Shown piece by piece: positions 47,421 to 60,884 of a DNA stretch of 64,000 bases. Below the pieces are notes generated by a model, which saw only the letters and a list, made by a program, of their open reading frames with translations, ran no database searches and was not told the origin of the DNA. This DNA is from Anticarsia gemmatalis (Eukaryota; Arthropoda; Insecta; Lepidoptera; Erebidae). The stretch covers positions 6,138,001-6,202,000 of the forward strand of contig NC_134767.1 of assembly GCF_050436995.1 (NCBI RefSeq), in the 5' to 3' direction. How positions within the stretch are numbered: position 1 is the stretch's first letter; every line of letters starts with the position of its first letter. The translations under genes were made by a program, and so were the position numbers.

Positions 47421-47573
47421 ATCGCGATTCTTTAGAGTCAGTACTATCAAATGTTTGACATTTAAAATGTTCTGCAAAAATAGTTCCTACGTTGCCCGCT
47501 AGAAGCGCTGACTAGTTCATACAAAATTTCTAGCTAGCCGATTGTCGATAGTCGATAGCGGTAGAGAATCATA
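47421..47573 (+). mobile_element. MITE-1, near full length
   Basis: It runs from GTATCGCGATTCTTTAGAGT to GATAGCGGTAGAGAATCATA. It retains TTTGACATTTAAAATGTTC, CAAAAATAGTTCCTACG and TTGTCGATAGTCGATAG. Confidence 0.9.
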
Positions 47574-49368
47574 AAACAGGGTTTTGATAAAATATGTTCA
47601 GCAACTTTTGGAACTGACTGTACATCCGTACTCCGGATATATCGTATCATACGCACAAACATCAATTCACAAAACAAACACGAACGATCAACAATCCAAT
47701 ATTCTTTTGATGTTAAAAATACACAACGTTATTGAAAGTCAATTCAAATGCATGAATAACATAAATAGTATTATGTTTACATAATTTTGTGTAAATAAAT
47801 ACAATGTATTCCTTGTTATATTATTAAGAAATAGTATAATGTTGAATTGGGATCAATTTCAAGTAACATGTAACAATTTAGTAACTCACCTACATTCATA
47901 ACTATAATATTGATCTACAGACTGGTGCCGATAAGTTTTGAGAACAAAAAAATTGTAACAGGATGAAACCTTTTTGAATAGGAAGAAAATATCGAATAAA
48001 TTATATGGAATCTGTTGAACGAATTGTACGGTCACCATTGCATAAAAGCTCAGTAGTTAAGTTTATTGTCAGGACACAGCCCTGTGTCATGAGTTCCATT
48101 CCCAGACGAACTAAAACGAGCCTTCAAATACGAGATAAAAATAAGAGCAGAAGTCATTTTTGAAAAAAAATCTTTCATTCATTTTCCTATTTTTGTGATA
48201 GTCCCAAAAGTCGTTTTTGTCAATGGTTTAACCAGTTACACTAATACGTTAACAATAGTACTAAATTCGCGAAAAGTGGGCAGTTTTAGCTCAAGTATAT
48301 CATCTTTGAAAGATAAATAGTAGCTCATTTCCGTTAGTCGAGTTTCACAGCCTTCGTCATAGTGTAACGACTTTCACTGGCTTTTTAGAGTTCCTTGTGA
48401 ATAAAAACACGGTTATTTCTTTAATGGCATTAGCAAAGGGTTTTCAATGCTGTGAGAGTAAGGGGTAAGCCTAGGTTTAAATATTATAAATATTTTCTCG
48501 ATTAGGATTCTACTGGAAATTTTGCATTCTTTCATATTTTTATACGGAACAACCATACAATTGTGGGGTATGGAAATGTATGAAAAAAAAACAAGTTTTC
48601 CTTGATACGTTTTTTCACGCATCCCGTTAAATATAAAAGATAGGACAAGGAATTCAAGTCTTTTATGAATGAACGGGTGTTTAAAAAAAATTTATCCAAG
48701 TGGCATTAAAAGACACATTTCACAGAAAAAAGCGAGTCTTTTTTGCTGTATTTTTCACTGACAGTACAAACAGAGCCCCCAACATCTGTTGTATCATAAA
48801 AACTATATTAATGCGAGTCATGAGCCAGAAAATAATACGAAGCCGACACGCGCTTGACCAATTTTTCTTCCGTTCCCTTGTCAGAGAAGCATGGCCGTAA
48901 AAACATACATATAAATATAAAACATAAGTATACAGGATGAGGTTAATGGCCAAATATATGACAGAGAGCAGTCATGAACTCGATTTCTGAAAAAAACGAA
49001 TACTGTTTTTTTCAGTAATGGACTTACATTTAAGAAATATTTATCATATAAAACGTGGCAAAACGAAGAGTGCTGAACATAAAATATCTATATATTGTAC
49101 GTGAAATAAGAATCTATTTAAATTAGTTCTTTTAAATTAAGAGTGTTTCTACTTTCACGAATTCGTGGAACGCACAGATTTTGGTCAAAGGAAATTTTTA
49201 AGTTCGCTTTACAGTTGCATAAATACATAATTTAGTTCATTCTTGGAATTTTCTACGAATATCAAAGTTGCAGATGTTGACGTAAAATTCCATTTAGAAA
49301 CTTCCCTCTAACTATACACATACATAAGACATTCGTCTCACACGCTATATTATGAAAACGTTATGTTT
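47574..49368. other. Unassigned DNA with one tRNA-like scrap
   Basis: AGCTCAGTAGTTAAGT (about 48049) and ATGAGTTCCATTCCCAG (about 48099) resemble weak A/B boxes of a decayed SINE head. Overlapping frames near 48700-48950 on both strands show no motif. Confidence 0.35.
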
Positions 49369-49425
49369 GCGCTGTTGCTACGTTTCACGTAGCAGCGCTA
49401 CGCCGTAGGCGGTCTACGTCGTAGA
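49369..49425. repeat. GC-rich palindromic cluster
   Basis: GCTACGT-TTC-ACGTAGC forms a stem, and CTACG/CGTAG motifs repeat several times within 57 bp (CTACGCCGTAGGCGG, CTACGTCGTAG). This contrasts sharply with the AT-rich flanks. Possibly a terminus of a foldback element. Confidence 0.6.
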
Positions 49426-49589
49426 ATATTAATTTTCCAGTTTGTTTTGACATTACATACTTTTTTCTGGAGGAAATTATGTCTGGTTTGATGGGAATAT
49501 AAAGGAGGCTTCTATAATATATGCGACACGTAAGATAATACCTTTTTGTGATATAATTTTTCAGTAAAATTTCCTTAAAATGTGAAGGA

Positions 49590-49742
49590 GTGTGAACCGG
49601 CAGGTACTACCGAATATCGAGAGCCTGTCCTCAATAATAGTTCTTACGGTGTCCGCTAGAGGCGCTAATCAGATTTTATACAAAATTTCTCAATAGCTAG
49701 CTGTTTGTCAATAGTCAATAGTGGCACAGAATCGCGCTATAC
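49590..49742 (+). mobile_element. MITE-1 with an internal deletion
   Basis: TACTACCGAATATCGAGAG, then TAATAGTTCTTACGGTGTCC, shows loss of the TTTAAAATGTACTGC block. CGCTAGAGGCGCTAATCAGA and GGCACAGAATCGCGCTATAC follow. Confidence 0.85.
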
Positions 49743-52159
49743 GTACCATGCATTTCATTGGTTTGCTTGACACATCGGTCAGGTTATTTATCAATGAACA
49801 CGTGGTTAGTAGATTTATAGACGTGTATAGACGTGGCGCTATCTCAATAGATCGATAGTGTATCTTATCGAAGCAATTAAATGGGTTAAGGGGCAATCAG
49901 TTGGCTATTTCGATCATTATTTATTGATTTCAAAGACAAAATTGTTGTTTACGTGGAAGTTTAGTAAGGTATGAATAAATGTTAGTTTATCTTTCTTAAA
50001 AACGACTGAACCAATTTTGATAAACTTCGGCTCGAAGGTAGTTTATTATTTTGCGCCTAACGCCTAGATTCTGAGAAATCGTGTCCTTCACTAGCGGAGG
50101 AAAATATTATCATATAAAGTTCGGATTCATAGTTTTGGGTAGCAATGTAAAACAATGTATTGTTTTTTTTCAAATTTAAATATAATCAAAATATACTTTA
50201 AAATTACGTCTCCTTCCTGATAAAAATGTTAATTAAATATCATCTTTTTCGTTCATCAGATATACTCCGCAATAGGTTTTTTAATCTCTCTCAATAATAA
50301 TCCCTTCAATTAACACATCCAATAAATTAAGCGATTTAAAATTAATGTACAGTTAAGTTAGTTACAAAGACGATATCGGTTCGATCTCGTTGATTTCGAT
50401 GCGATAACGTGAACTTAGGTTACGTTTATTACTAACTGTTGTGAAACACGCGATTGTGTTTTATAAACGCTTTGCGGTACATTGTGAGCGTTTATTCTTT
50501 AATACAACACTTTGCTTTATACATAGGTGTAGCTATACTAGCTGTGCATCAGCTTTGCTCATGTTTCCATAGATTTTAATTATTTTACTTCAGCTAATAT
50601 AAGTTTCTCATGGATATCATTTGTTACTTTATTGGATACTTTTTAACCAAAATAAGATGAACACTGTAATTAAAATTGTATCCAGTGCTTCATTTGTCAG
50701 TTAAGCATGTTCGGTTGAACCGGTTAAATTAAACTAGGTTATAATTATTTGAAATTTTAGTTATGGATTACCTGTCCCAGGCTGGGTCACTTGGGCGAAT
50801 TCGCAGTCTAACATATTATTAACAACTTAAAAAAGGACGAAATTCTATTTTGATTAAGAAATTATTTACAGACCAAGTCTTTTGACTTTCCCAACTTTAA
50901 TAAAATTCATTGATTCTATATTTAGCCTCCAAAATATTCCGTCAAAAATAGGTACACATAAGGTCAAAAGTTATCACAAAACAAGTGCCACATGATCTAA
51001 AGATAAGCTCAAACCGACGCACGCCCTAAACAGATCAGGAACTTTGGCAAGAACTCATAAAAACTAAATGGTGAACTCGTAAAAGAAAATGAATTTAACT
51101 TCTGTGTATAAGCTGTGAGGATGAATACTGAATGAGATACGATTATTTGGTTTCATGTCAATGGCGGTTATTTTCACTTGACGATGTAATTATGTGGCTT
51201 TTTGAACGTTTTATTATTGTGTTTTGTGGAATATTAGTAGTCTTTTCAGGAATAATACAAGGTATCCTGTTTACCTGACTAAGCTTGTGTTAGAAGCGGA
51301 ATACAAGCGCGTGGCCTCTCGACCACCGCTTTAATGGATGACTTTAATAGGTACTATAGTTAGTAAAAAACGTATGTATCCAATATGTAATCTTATTTAT
51401 TTATTTGTAAAATAATTCTACTTCATTTATCTCTGCATCATTTCCCGGTAGACATGTTTGTACATAAAGTTTGAAATAAATAATTGTTATCTTGCTTGTA
51501 ATGTAACATATTTTTCTGTAGATGGGCTATGAAACAGTATTACCGCGAAAAATGTCATTCAAAGTTATTAGTTTTCCATTTATACCTTAGATGTAAATAT
51601 TTTTTTGTCCGAATTTTCCTTAAACATTAAGATTTTTAATATCTCAAAGTTGTCTGCCCAGTGACTTATATCAGTACCCTTTACCCAAAAACAGTTAAAG
51701 CGAGAAGGGGTGATGCATCCCGAATTCCCCATCAATCTTGGAGAGGCCGGACTAACCGTATTTCGACCGCGATGATCGAATTACATATACATAGTTAGAC
51801 CAACCCTTCTCACTTAGGCGTAGATCTATAAATACTTATATTATATGATTCCTTTAGTTTTGTAGCGTGTTTATTGGACTAATAAATTACAGCAATTGCA
51901 AGACAGCAAAACTAGGACAAAATATTTAGTTTCCAATATCATCTGACATTCCTAGAAGTTAAAATATCTAGCCAATAGTAATATGAGCCTTGACCGAGTA
52001 TGAGTTAGATAACAAAATAATAAACTGTTTAATAACATCTGAAGCTCTTTTATTTCTATCCCCTTACCTTCTATTGATATTCACGATCGTTCTCAAACAT
52101 TTTCGTCCCAAAAGTCGTTCGTCAATTCTGTCATTTCTTCCTTATTACGATCATAAAAC
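49743..52159. other. Unassigned AT-rich DNA
   Basis: No gene, RNA or recognised repeat. A GC-moderate bit at 51700-51790 was inspected without result. Confidence 0.4.
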
Positions 52160-52425
52160 TTGGAAAAACTCGATGTAAATGTTGTTCAGACTTTATTTCA
52201 TTTAAATAGGTGGAGAAACGGCTGTCCCCTAATTCAAAGTTCGGGGGCTATAAAGTTAATGACTGTCAGACATTCGGAGACGGCAGCAAACACCAGGTCA
52301 GCTGTTTTAACTGCCGAAGTGTGCCGAACTTGGCCGAAGTTTGACGAAGTAGTCGTGAAAACGTCTAAAGCTCGTCACAAATGATCGCCGTCGTTTGTGA
52401 CTTCGGTAATGGCAGTAGACGAGTT
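52160..52425 (+). other. GC-richer patch with a weak ORF and foldback
   Basis: A 74-codon frame (52160-52384) crosses a less AT-rich patch. The same patch contains GTCACAAA/TTTGTGAC (52375-52402) and TTAACTGCC/GGCAGTAGACGAGTTAA mirrored outside it. The foldback suggests a decayed element rather than a gene, and no protein family is recognised. Confidence 0.3.
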
Positions 52426-53033
52426 AATTAATGAGAATCGCAAATGTGCACTTTGTGATTTGCAGGCGATGCTTAAAAGTTTGATATTCTAATTGGTTTG
52501 TTATTGAGCGAAGGGTTTCTCGTGGGGAAAGTAAATGATAGGCGATTATTCGTCAAATATTTGTACTTTACAAACTAAGATTATTATAAGCATATATTTT
52601 ATTGGTTGTAGTTAAGATATCTAGTGTCAAACTCGTGAATTACTATCAGCTCGCCCACGGGTACCTACCATAAAATTGTAAGAAAACTTCGTGCGTCGAA
52701 AATCATAACATCATATGTCAACAATGTATGGGTTGATATCCTTTGCCTAATACGGTATACTATAACTATCTTGAAGCAAACATAAATTCTGTCAGATCAT
52801 TAATCGCTGCGACCACCAAACCTGTTTGACATTTTGACATATTTTGCACCAAAAAAAAAAACCAGTTGAACCCAGTTGGAACGGGCGAAGTTGCATGATA
52901 AAACTTCATACAATACGTGACCAATATTTAAGTTTAATACCCCAATTTTCACATTCAAAAAGCAAATTAATCTCATCGTAAAATCTTATAACAGCCCTCA
53001 AACATGACTGTAAACTTAATCACTTATCATTCA
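52426..53033. other. Unassigned DNA
   Basis: Nothing recognised. Confidence 0.4.
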
Positions 53034-53298
53034 CTAGCTAACCCGCGCAACTTCGCTTGCGTCACATAAGAGAGAATGGTGAAATTTTCCCCCGTTTTTG
53101 TAACATTTTTTATTGCTACTCTGCTCCTCTTGGTCGTAGCGTGATGATATATGGCCTATAACCTTCCTCGATAAATGGAGTATCTAACACTGAAAGAATT
53201 TTTCAAATCGGACCAGTAGTTCCTGAGATTAGCGCGTTCAAACAAACAAACAAACAAACAAACAAACAAACTCTTCAGCTTTATAATATTAGTATAGA
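53034..53298 (-). mobile_element. Helitron-like element
   Basis: CTAG at 53034 is followed by CGCGCAACTTCGCTTGCGTC (the hairpin end). A (CAAA)n tract of about seven units, AGCTTTATAATATTAGTATA and GA close it. It is the only single-copy element here in minus orientation; the other minus copies are the duplicated pair. Confidence 0.88.
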
Positions 53299-54199
53299 TT
53301 CATAAAGAACGGTTAGCACTTATCATTCGTTCACTCGTTCATAAAGACCGGCCTCGGCAGTTAAATTTAAGTATTCAACTATAACAGAAAGGAATTTAAT
53401 GTCTATCTCAATTTTACGAGCTCATCAAACTCGGTCAAGATTTATAGTGGGTAATAATGTTACTTGGTATATTAATGATTTGATTTTAATATAAATTGTA
53501 CTATTACTAAATGTATGGTTGGGTTTTGATAGCATTCTGTTTCAAATTAGTTTTCAAAGACGCAACGTTTATTAATCTTAGTTAATATAGTGCCTTTATC
53601 AATTCTTCTCCTTCTGTATTATTCTTCTCAAAATACTTACATTGTTTATAAAATTGTGAGTGGAAAATAAATTGGAGACATGTAGGGTAAAGTACCCAAT
53701 CTATTCAAAAATAATTAAAAAAAAATGATGACTATGATTTTATACCCATCAATTCCGGTCTCTGATCTGATATAAAATGAAAAACATATAAATTGCGAAA
53801 AAATATTGTCAAATTAATGCTGTCTTTATTTATTTATATTAATCTCCAATGACTAGTATAGAGGAAATTTATTTTCAAAATAGATCACCACAGCTAACAA
53901 TCGTGTGGGATGAATAAAGACAATCGCAGCTAAACACAACTAGTTGTTCGTGACAGCACTTTCTATTTGAGTTGGGCACGGAAACAGAACCGTCTTGCTT
54001 TTAACCACGGTCACGATAGCTGACCGAACAACCGAACAACTGAACCGACAACAAGATGTATAACTATACCAATCAAATTGTTTGCCAACTTGTCTAAATG
54101 AAAATGATGTAATTATCACGCTAGGATTTTGCGATAACGAAGAATTATGAGCTCTTTTTAGCGGTGAAACGTGGGTGCATTTACACATCATTAACGCGA
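53299..54199. other. Unassigned DNA
   Basis: AT-rich; an 83-codon minus-strand frame at 53940-54191 has no recognisable domain. Confidence 0.4.
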
Positions 54200-54345
54200 A
54201 TGTCTACACTAAGGAGTATTGTGAGTTAGACATTTAAAATGTACTGCAAAAATAGTTCCTACGACGCCCACCCTAGGCGCTGATCAACTTTTTATACATT
54301 TTTTGATAGCTAGTCATCTGAATCACTAGAAAATCTTTTTGACTA
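54200..54345 (+). mobile_element. MITE-1 with eroded right end
   Basis: GTTAGACATTTAAAATGTAC, CAAAAATAGTTCCTACGACG and CCTAGGCGCTGATCAACTTT are intact. The right end drifts after GATAGCTAGTCATCTG. Confidence 0.8.
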
Positions 54346-54499
54346 GTTCCCATTAGTAATTATTCTCAAATTGAGTACTCAATTTTTATGAAATATTTTG
54401 TGAAAACACAGTCTGTCTATGTCAAACAAGCATAGCCATCTCGTTAACAAAAGCCGTAAGCTGTGTTACGCTGTGACATCTATGAAACGATTACAAATA

Positions 54500-54869
54500 A
54501 TAATGTCCTCCTAGCCGATATACGGCTGCGGCGGTCAGTTTCATTGAAACTGGCCATCTGTGCAGGACTTTGTTTATAGTGTCCAAGTGTGTGCACAATA
54601 CACAGGTACACTCTCTCTTTCATCACTCTCATAGTTTGGTGGGACGGATAACCGACACGACCAGTGAGAGGTCAGGCGCAGGACCGACGGCTTTACGTGC
54701 TCTCCGAGGCACGGAGGTCTTCGACCTCAACTTCCTAACTCCGGGCAATCTCTAAGAAATTCTTAACAGAAAATCTCAGAAAATACTTTTTGGCCCGACC
54801 CAGGATTCGAACCCGAGACCTCTCGCACCGCAGTCGCATATACTACCAACCGCGCCACAGAGGCAGTTA
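54500..54869 (-). repeat. tRNA-derived SINE, family C, near full length
   Basis: On the minus strand the head is GCCTCTGTGGCGCGGTTGGT (A box), with B box CTCGGGTTCGAATCCTGGGT. A body with GGTCGAAGACCTCCGTGCC, GAGAGTGTACCTGTG and CAGTTTCAATGAAACTG (a small hairpin) follows, ending near GGCTAGGAGGACATTA. The 61-codon plus-strand frame is inside it. Confidence 0.88.
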
Positions 54870-57800
54870 GTTAGCTACAAATAATTATATAATGTCAAGA
54901 TAATTTAGCAGCAAATTGGCAGTAATTTCCTTTAAGAAAAATCATCAATTCATTACTAACAAAAGCCTTGTTGACCTCAGCATGTCTATAATAAATAAGT
55001 CTGGATATTTGGTCAGCTCGCCAAACTAACACATTAGCCTGTTAGTCCATTTTCTGACACGTCATAAAGGGTTTACGACCAACCATATTATTGACTATTC
55101 GATTCAATCAGTGAATTAACGACATGACATCGAAAAATCAACTCTATCAGCCACAAAATAGTGGCGAATTTTGTTTGATGTGTGGGGAAAAGAGATAACT
55201 CAACGCCTTGCCAAAGATTGGTACCATAAAATGTCACATCATGGTAACTGTTGTCCATCAGTCAGATACGATGTGTCTGGAGATAAGTCAGCGGTATAAG
55301 ACAAAGTAGTACACGCCCATTATTTATGAGATAGACTGGAGATATCACTACTCGACTTTTTGTGACTTAAATTGACGAAAATTGAGTTTGCGGTAACCTG
55401 TTGCAGGTGTGGCGGAATTTGAAACGTTTGCGACCTTTGTTTCCGGAGAATTTAGAAAATGTCAGTGTTTTTAATAAACTTTGCTGTTGGATTGTTGACA
55501 ACTAGTCCTCTTAAACTATCTCTTCTATACAAAATATGTTATCGTCCTTGGAAGAACATTTTTTTCCGTTGTATGATAAGTTTTTCTGTATTTGATAATT
55601 CATCTGTCAAAATATGAAACTTAACTTATAAGACCTGAATCAACTAGCACACCCAAATAGTTACTGTATAGACATCGCCTAAAATATGGTTCGAAAAAAA
55701 CATGGCAAACGAAAGCACTTAAAACTAAATTCCATGTTACTAAAATGTTCACCTGAGACTTTATAATTATTTGTTTAATCTTCAAAATAAATATTGACCT
55801 CGGACAAACAACATTCATTACAATAGGAACCTCCCTACATCACTTACAAGACAAGAGAAGTAAAAACATTTAATGCCGTTGATTTCCGAGCCTAGTCCGG
55901 TCCTACATCACGACGATGACATAAACCTCTGCGCTCACAACGTTAGCATCGTAAAACTCATCCGATCCTTGCAGTACATCGCCCTCACTTACGACAAAAC
56001 TATGATAAATGTTCACTATTGATGTCCACATGGTTACAACATGTAGTTTAATTGAAGTTATAATCATGTTTCTTGGGCAAGTAAAGGATATATTTTATGA
56101 TACAAAATTTTGTATCTACGCGACCATGCAATTTTACGTGGGTGTTATGCCGTGTCCGCAAACCACGTAGATGTACATTAAGTTAAAGTTAAGGATGCTA
56201 AGACCCGAATTCATCACTTCTGTAAAACTATGAGATAACTTATCAGAAAAACATTACCATTATCTTCATACATTTACTATCACTTTCTTCAGCAGGTACT
56301 TTATCAGGCACCTATTCCAGAACTGTGAAACTGGTGGAAAGTCTTAAAAAGACTTTAGGTGCTAATTTCTCGACGATAAGTATCGAATACGAAACATCTG
56401 TCAAAATTCCACTTGATTTGCTAACCGAACTCTATGAAGTATGAATATTATGTTGAAAATTCACGTGTGAGATTAGTTTCACACCGTATCCAGAATCGTC
56501 TGTCAGTCTGTATAGTTATACCAACTACAGTAGTGTAAGTCACTCAAACTAATAGTAGGTATACTATCCTAGGAAAACTATTACTGAGAGGGAGTAAATC
56601 ACTACTTTTATTCGTACGACACCCATATTGTTTTATGTGAGTCGCAATCTGCTGTAATGGATAGAGCTGGGCGTTAGTCGATTATCGACAACTCGGACTA
56701 TTATTAGTTTTCGGATGGATGTTGATTGTGCGATTTTCTGTTTGTAGGCGAATTGGAATTTATTGAGTAAGTCTTCTTAGGCACATTATTGCAGTAATGG
56801 TGTTAAATGTAGATAAATAAATTTAATTAGTCTATTTTGAGACATTGTCAGCCAATAATTTTTGGTAATGGTCTTATGAAGTGGGAACTTTACAAAATAT
56901 TTATTTAATCAACAAAAGTTTAATGCGACAATTGGTTAGAAGTTTGACACGGATTCGCGCGGAAATAATATGGTACTGCAGATACTAAACGCAATATTTT
57001 AGTTCATTGACTGTAACATTTGAAATACCTACTAGGATCCTATGATTACGGTAGAAGGAACTGGGTAATAACCGAAGATGTGTCTATATTAATAAGCAAG
57101 GATCTTAAGCCGGTATCTTGACTTCGACAGTTATCAACTGAGTTCGGTATTAATACCGCTAGTGGGTTTGGTTTATTAATACGGGATTGAATTATGAGGG
57201 CTTACGTTTGTTTTTTTTTTTCAACTATTTTGTACTTATCGTATATTTCAAAATTATCGACTAAATCCATCGACTACTTTCTCAGCAGCATCCTTGCCTG
57301 GTTGAGCACTGAAGTTGATCTGAGACATCAATGACAATCGCACGTATTTCCAGACTACTCGTGTTTAACTGAATTACCGTGTGACACACTTACTCACAAA
57401 TATATACTTCACTTTTATAGTAACAGTATTTTAAATCACTTATTCAGTGTCGTATAAATATGTACAAAAATATTTAATAGATAACTTTTAGAAGCTTCAT
57501 GACTTTGATGATTGTCTTAACTATGACTGTATCAAAACTGCGTGATTATCTCGGTAAATTATTGTTCTTATAACAGATTTTCATACACGCAGCACGATTA
57601 TAGTTAATAGAAGACCGTGGATATAAGTAAGAATTATGAAGCCTTACTACCGAAAAATTTTACGTTTATAAAATAACAACTAGCATATCTAACAATACAT
57701 ATTTTAGCAATACTTAGCGACAAACTGCAGTTTTTATTTAACTTTGAACGAAATTAAAATCTCCAAATTTACGTTTTTCCAGAAAACAATGCCTTAAATA

Positions 57801-58520
57801 TCGTCTAGTGTCTACATTTATATCCGTAAACATTCCGTCAATATTATTCCATAGAACTGTAAATTCAAAACTCAAAACGTAGAAATAAATAGTTCTGAAC
57901 TTTCACTCTGTTTTATAAGTAGTTGACAAGCGAATTAATTAAGTGACCGGACGATCTGGCTGTGACGTAATTAGTCACCACTAAAGAAGCGCGAATACTT
58001 TTCTCGTAATTAGTTCCTTCGCCTTTTATTTTGTCTTTCACAGAGACGAAGGTCGGGACAGATCAAATCATCGTACTTCCAAAAGTAGGTAATAATTTTA
58101 AACGTAAATTGGTGTAATAATATAAAATGCAGAACTATTTTAACTTTACCACACGTATGATTTAATAATTTAATCTTTCTAAGTAGTAAGTCTACTGCAC
58201 TAAACTCCAATTCCTACTACTGAATTAATTTTATTAACGGTAAAAATGAAGTAGGGTCTGAAAAATTATATATTTAAATATAGTAATTGTTAAATGTATT
58301 AAAAGAGAAAAAATAACTGGTTAACGTATTGATATCATTTACTTATGTTAACGCAAATGTTACACAACTTAAATAACATGTTGACACGAAAAACAAAAAT
58401 AACATTACGGCGTAATTCTTAACAAAAATCTTGGCAAGAACAACAGCAAACTAACACCAATATCTAGACAAATAAATCTACATCAGTACAACTAGAATAC
58501 GAAATAGACGAATAAAAAAA
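54870..58520. other. Unassigned AT-rich DNA
   Basis: The longest repeat-free tract on the right side. Both strands were read for exon-like frames, Inr/TATA pairs and tRNA boxes, and nothing reached a reportable level. Confidence 0.4.
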
Positions 58521-58807
58521 ACCAGTAAAGTGCGAGTTGGACTCGCACACTGAATGTTCCGTAACATTCTTTATGAAAACTGAAAAAAAAAATACATTTG
58601 TTGGAGCCCTCTTAAATATTTATCTAATCTGTTTGTTGTGTTATATTGTAATAGCAGCTACAGAAATACCTACAACATCATTCTGTGAAAATTTCAATTG
58701 TTTACCTATCACGGTTCATGAGATACAGCCTGATAACAGACTTATAGCTAATTCTTGGTATTAGGGTCCCGTCTTCGCAATTTTGGTACGGAACCTTAAA
58801 AAAAAAA
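58521..58807 (+). repeat. Dispersed SINE-like repeat with poly(A) tail
   Basis: It begins CCAGTAAAGTGCGAGTTGGA (with a TGCGAGT/ACTCGCA hairpin at 58531-58547). It contains AATTTCAATTGTTTACCTAT and CACGGTTCATGAGATACAGC, and ends GGTACGGAACCTT followed by an A-run. I recognise this as an insect-wide non-coding retroelement type. The 75-codon frame at 58537-58764 lies wholly inside it and is not a gene. Confidence 0.75.
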
Positions 58808-59225
58808 TTCATCAAACATTCCTCACGCCTCAGTTTCAATCAAAGTATATTCAGAATATAAATCAACACTAGAGTGATAAGAAACAGTAGCTATTGTACA
58901 TAGAACACATAAATACTATCACACAACACCCTAGTCACGTATTTCATTTGATATTCAAATCATCTCATATGTGCTGATGGAGGGAATCAAATTCCTTCGA
59001 GTGAGACAAAATATATTTATTACTATTATATTTCTATCAGGGTCTTTTTTTGGTGCGTGATTTGAAATATACTCGGATTTTTGGATGATGTTATATATGT
59101 AACAATGCAGAAAGAATCAAACGCTTTCCTTAGGTCAATAATAAATACTTCTGTTTTAAAATAGGGGTTTCAGTGATGGGACTAGTTGTAATTCGTAATT
59201 ATTAGTAGGTTGTATTAATTATTCC
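58808..59225. other. Unassigned DNA
   Basis: No feature recognised. Confidence 0.4.
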
Positions 59226-59388
59226 AGCCCGTAGCGTTATTTTCTATCACTATCGGCTATCGACCACCGGCTAGCTATGAGACATTTTGTATCAAAAACT
59301 GGTTAGCGCCTCTAGTGGGCGACGTAGAAACTATTTTTGAAGTCCACGTTAATCCTCCGTAACGACTGTAAAGAATAACGCTATTGGT
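59226..59388 (-). mobile_element. MITE-1, minus orientation, near full length
   Basis: TAGCGTTATTTTCTATCACT, CGGCTATCGACCACCGGCTA, CGCCTCTAGTGGGCGACGTA and GACTGTAAAGAATAACGCTA are the complements of the right end, core and left end. The TTTAAATGTCAAA block is changed. Confidence 0.88.
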
Positions 59389-59887
59389 AGTATTCATTAA
59401 ATATTATTCCGAAAGACATAAGAAACTATTTCTAAAATGATAGCTGGTATCTCTTCAACACACTCGTAAAACTATTTCATACAAGATTTTATTCAAAAAC
59501 AAGAACTACAGAATATTGAAAGCGCTATCAGTTGTGGAGAATATCATCGCTCCATTACTTCGATTGAATATTTCCACACCACTTTGGTATATTGCAGCGA
59601 TCTGACAACGGAACAGAGCTCCAACAATGACTTCGAAAATGAAGTTTTACACAATGTGGGAGCAAATAATGTTGATATTGAACTTTAATTATTATTAAAC
59701 GGTTACAAGAAGGCTAATTGGTTGTTACCCATGTTTAACTATGTCGAGGTATGTCTTGAGAAATGATTTATGGTTATTCATAAGAAAATGAAATTATTTT
59801 TATGATCTGAAACAGTATGCGACTGCTGGTGGTCTTGATTAAGCCTAGATAATTGCCGAGTTTTTACTTTCAAAGATATTCATTATA
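59389..59887. other. Unassigned DNA
   Basis: No feature recognised. Confidence 0.4.
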
Positions 59888-60136
59888 TCTATACTGATAT
59901 TTTAAAGCTGAAGAGATTGTTTGTTTGTTTGAACGCGCTAATCTCAGGAACTACTGGTCCGATTTGAAAAATTCTTTCAGTGTTAGATAGACCATTTATC
60001 GAGGAAGGTTATAGGTTATATTATCATCACGGTACGAACAATAGGAGCAGAGTAGCAATAAAAAATGTTACAAAAACGGGGAAAATTTTGACCCAATCTC
60101 TTATGTGACGCAAGCGAAGTTGCGCGGGTCAGCTAG
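59888..60136 (+). mobile_element. Helitron-like element
   Basis: It runs from TCTATACTGATATTTTAAAG to the intact hairpin CGCAAGCGAAGTTGCG, CGGGTCAG and CTAG. A few 5' changes indicate age. Confidence 0.87.
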
Positions 60137-60884
60137 TTCATATTAAAAGTCTGAAAGCAGATACCAGTTTTCTGCAATCTTGTCGGTACAAGGGTAATAT
60201 TAGGAAAATAAATAATATTTTAAATGTAAACAAATAATTCTTAGAACACAAGAGGGAAAATTAAACGACATCCATCCTTCAATGTTAAAGAGCGCGTTGT
60301 CCTTTCATCACTATAACAAATGAATTCCTAGCAATACATCCTTTATTGTAGGAAAAACATAATTAAAGCAAATTCCTGGCCAGAAGGGTCCGTCCATCCT
60401 GTTCCCAGCTTTATTATGTTACAATGGTCTCCTAATTAATGTAAAGGGTTCCGTACTACTACCATAGGTTTATAATAACTACAGTAGTGGACTTTTGTAG
60501 TTGCGTCAGTCTGATGATATCGAATAAACCATTTATTTTCAGAGCTACTGTATTTCTTTATAGCGAAGATTTAAATCCGTTTTTTTATAATCTCAACCAA
60601 ACATATCCAAGAAGGTCTGTTATTTAATCCAAAATAGTTTTTTCTCTTTATTTTTCAAGTGCCAATAAAAAGCAGCCCAGTAGCAACCAGAACTAGCAAG
60701 GAACCGAAGAAAGACACCGAATGAAAAATAGAAAGTGAATTGAAAGTTAAGCAGTAAAGTTTTCACCCATAAAAAATGTGAAAAGTGCAATAAAAAAAAT
60801 ATATATTATCACCGAAAATGCAAGAGGGCTGACCGTGTGTCTATTCGAGCTCTGATCACAAAAAATATGTGTCTCTACTATACA
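60137..60884. other. Unassigned DNA between two Helitrons
   Basis: No coding signal or repeat recognised in these 748 bp. Confidence 0.4.

Noticed and set aside
58537..58764. 75-codon frame with hydrophobic segment
   Set aside because: It lies wholly inside a dispersed poly(A)-tailed repeat; the frame is a by-product of that repeat.
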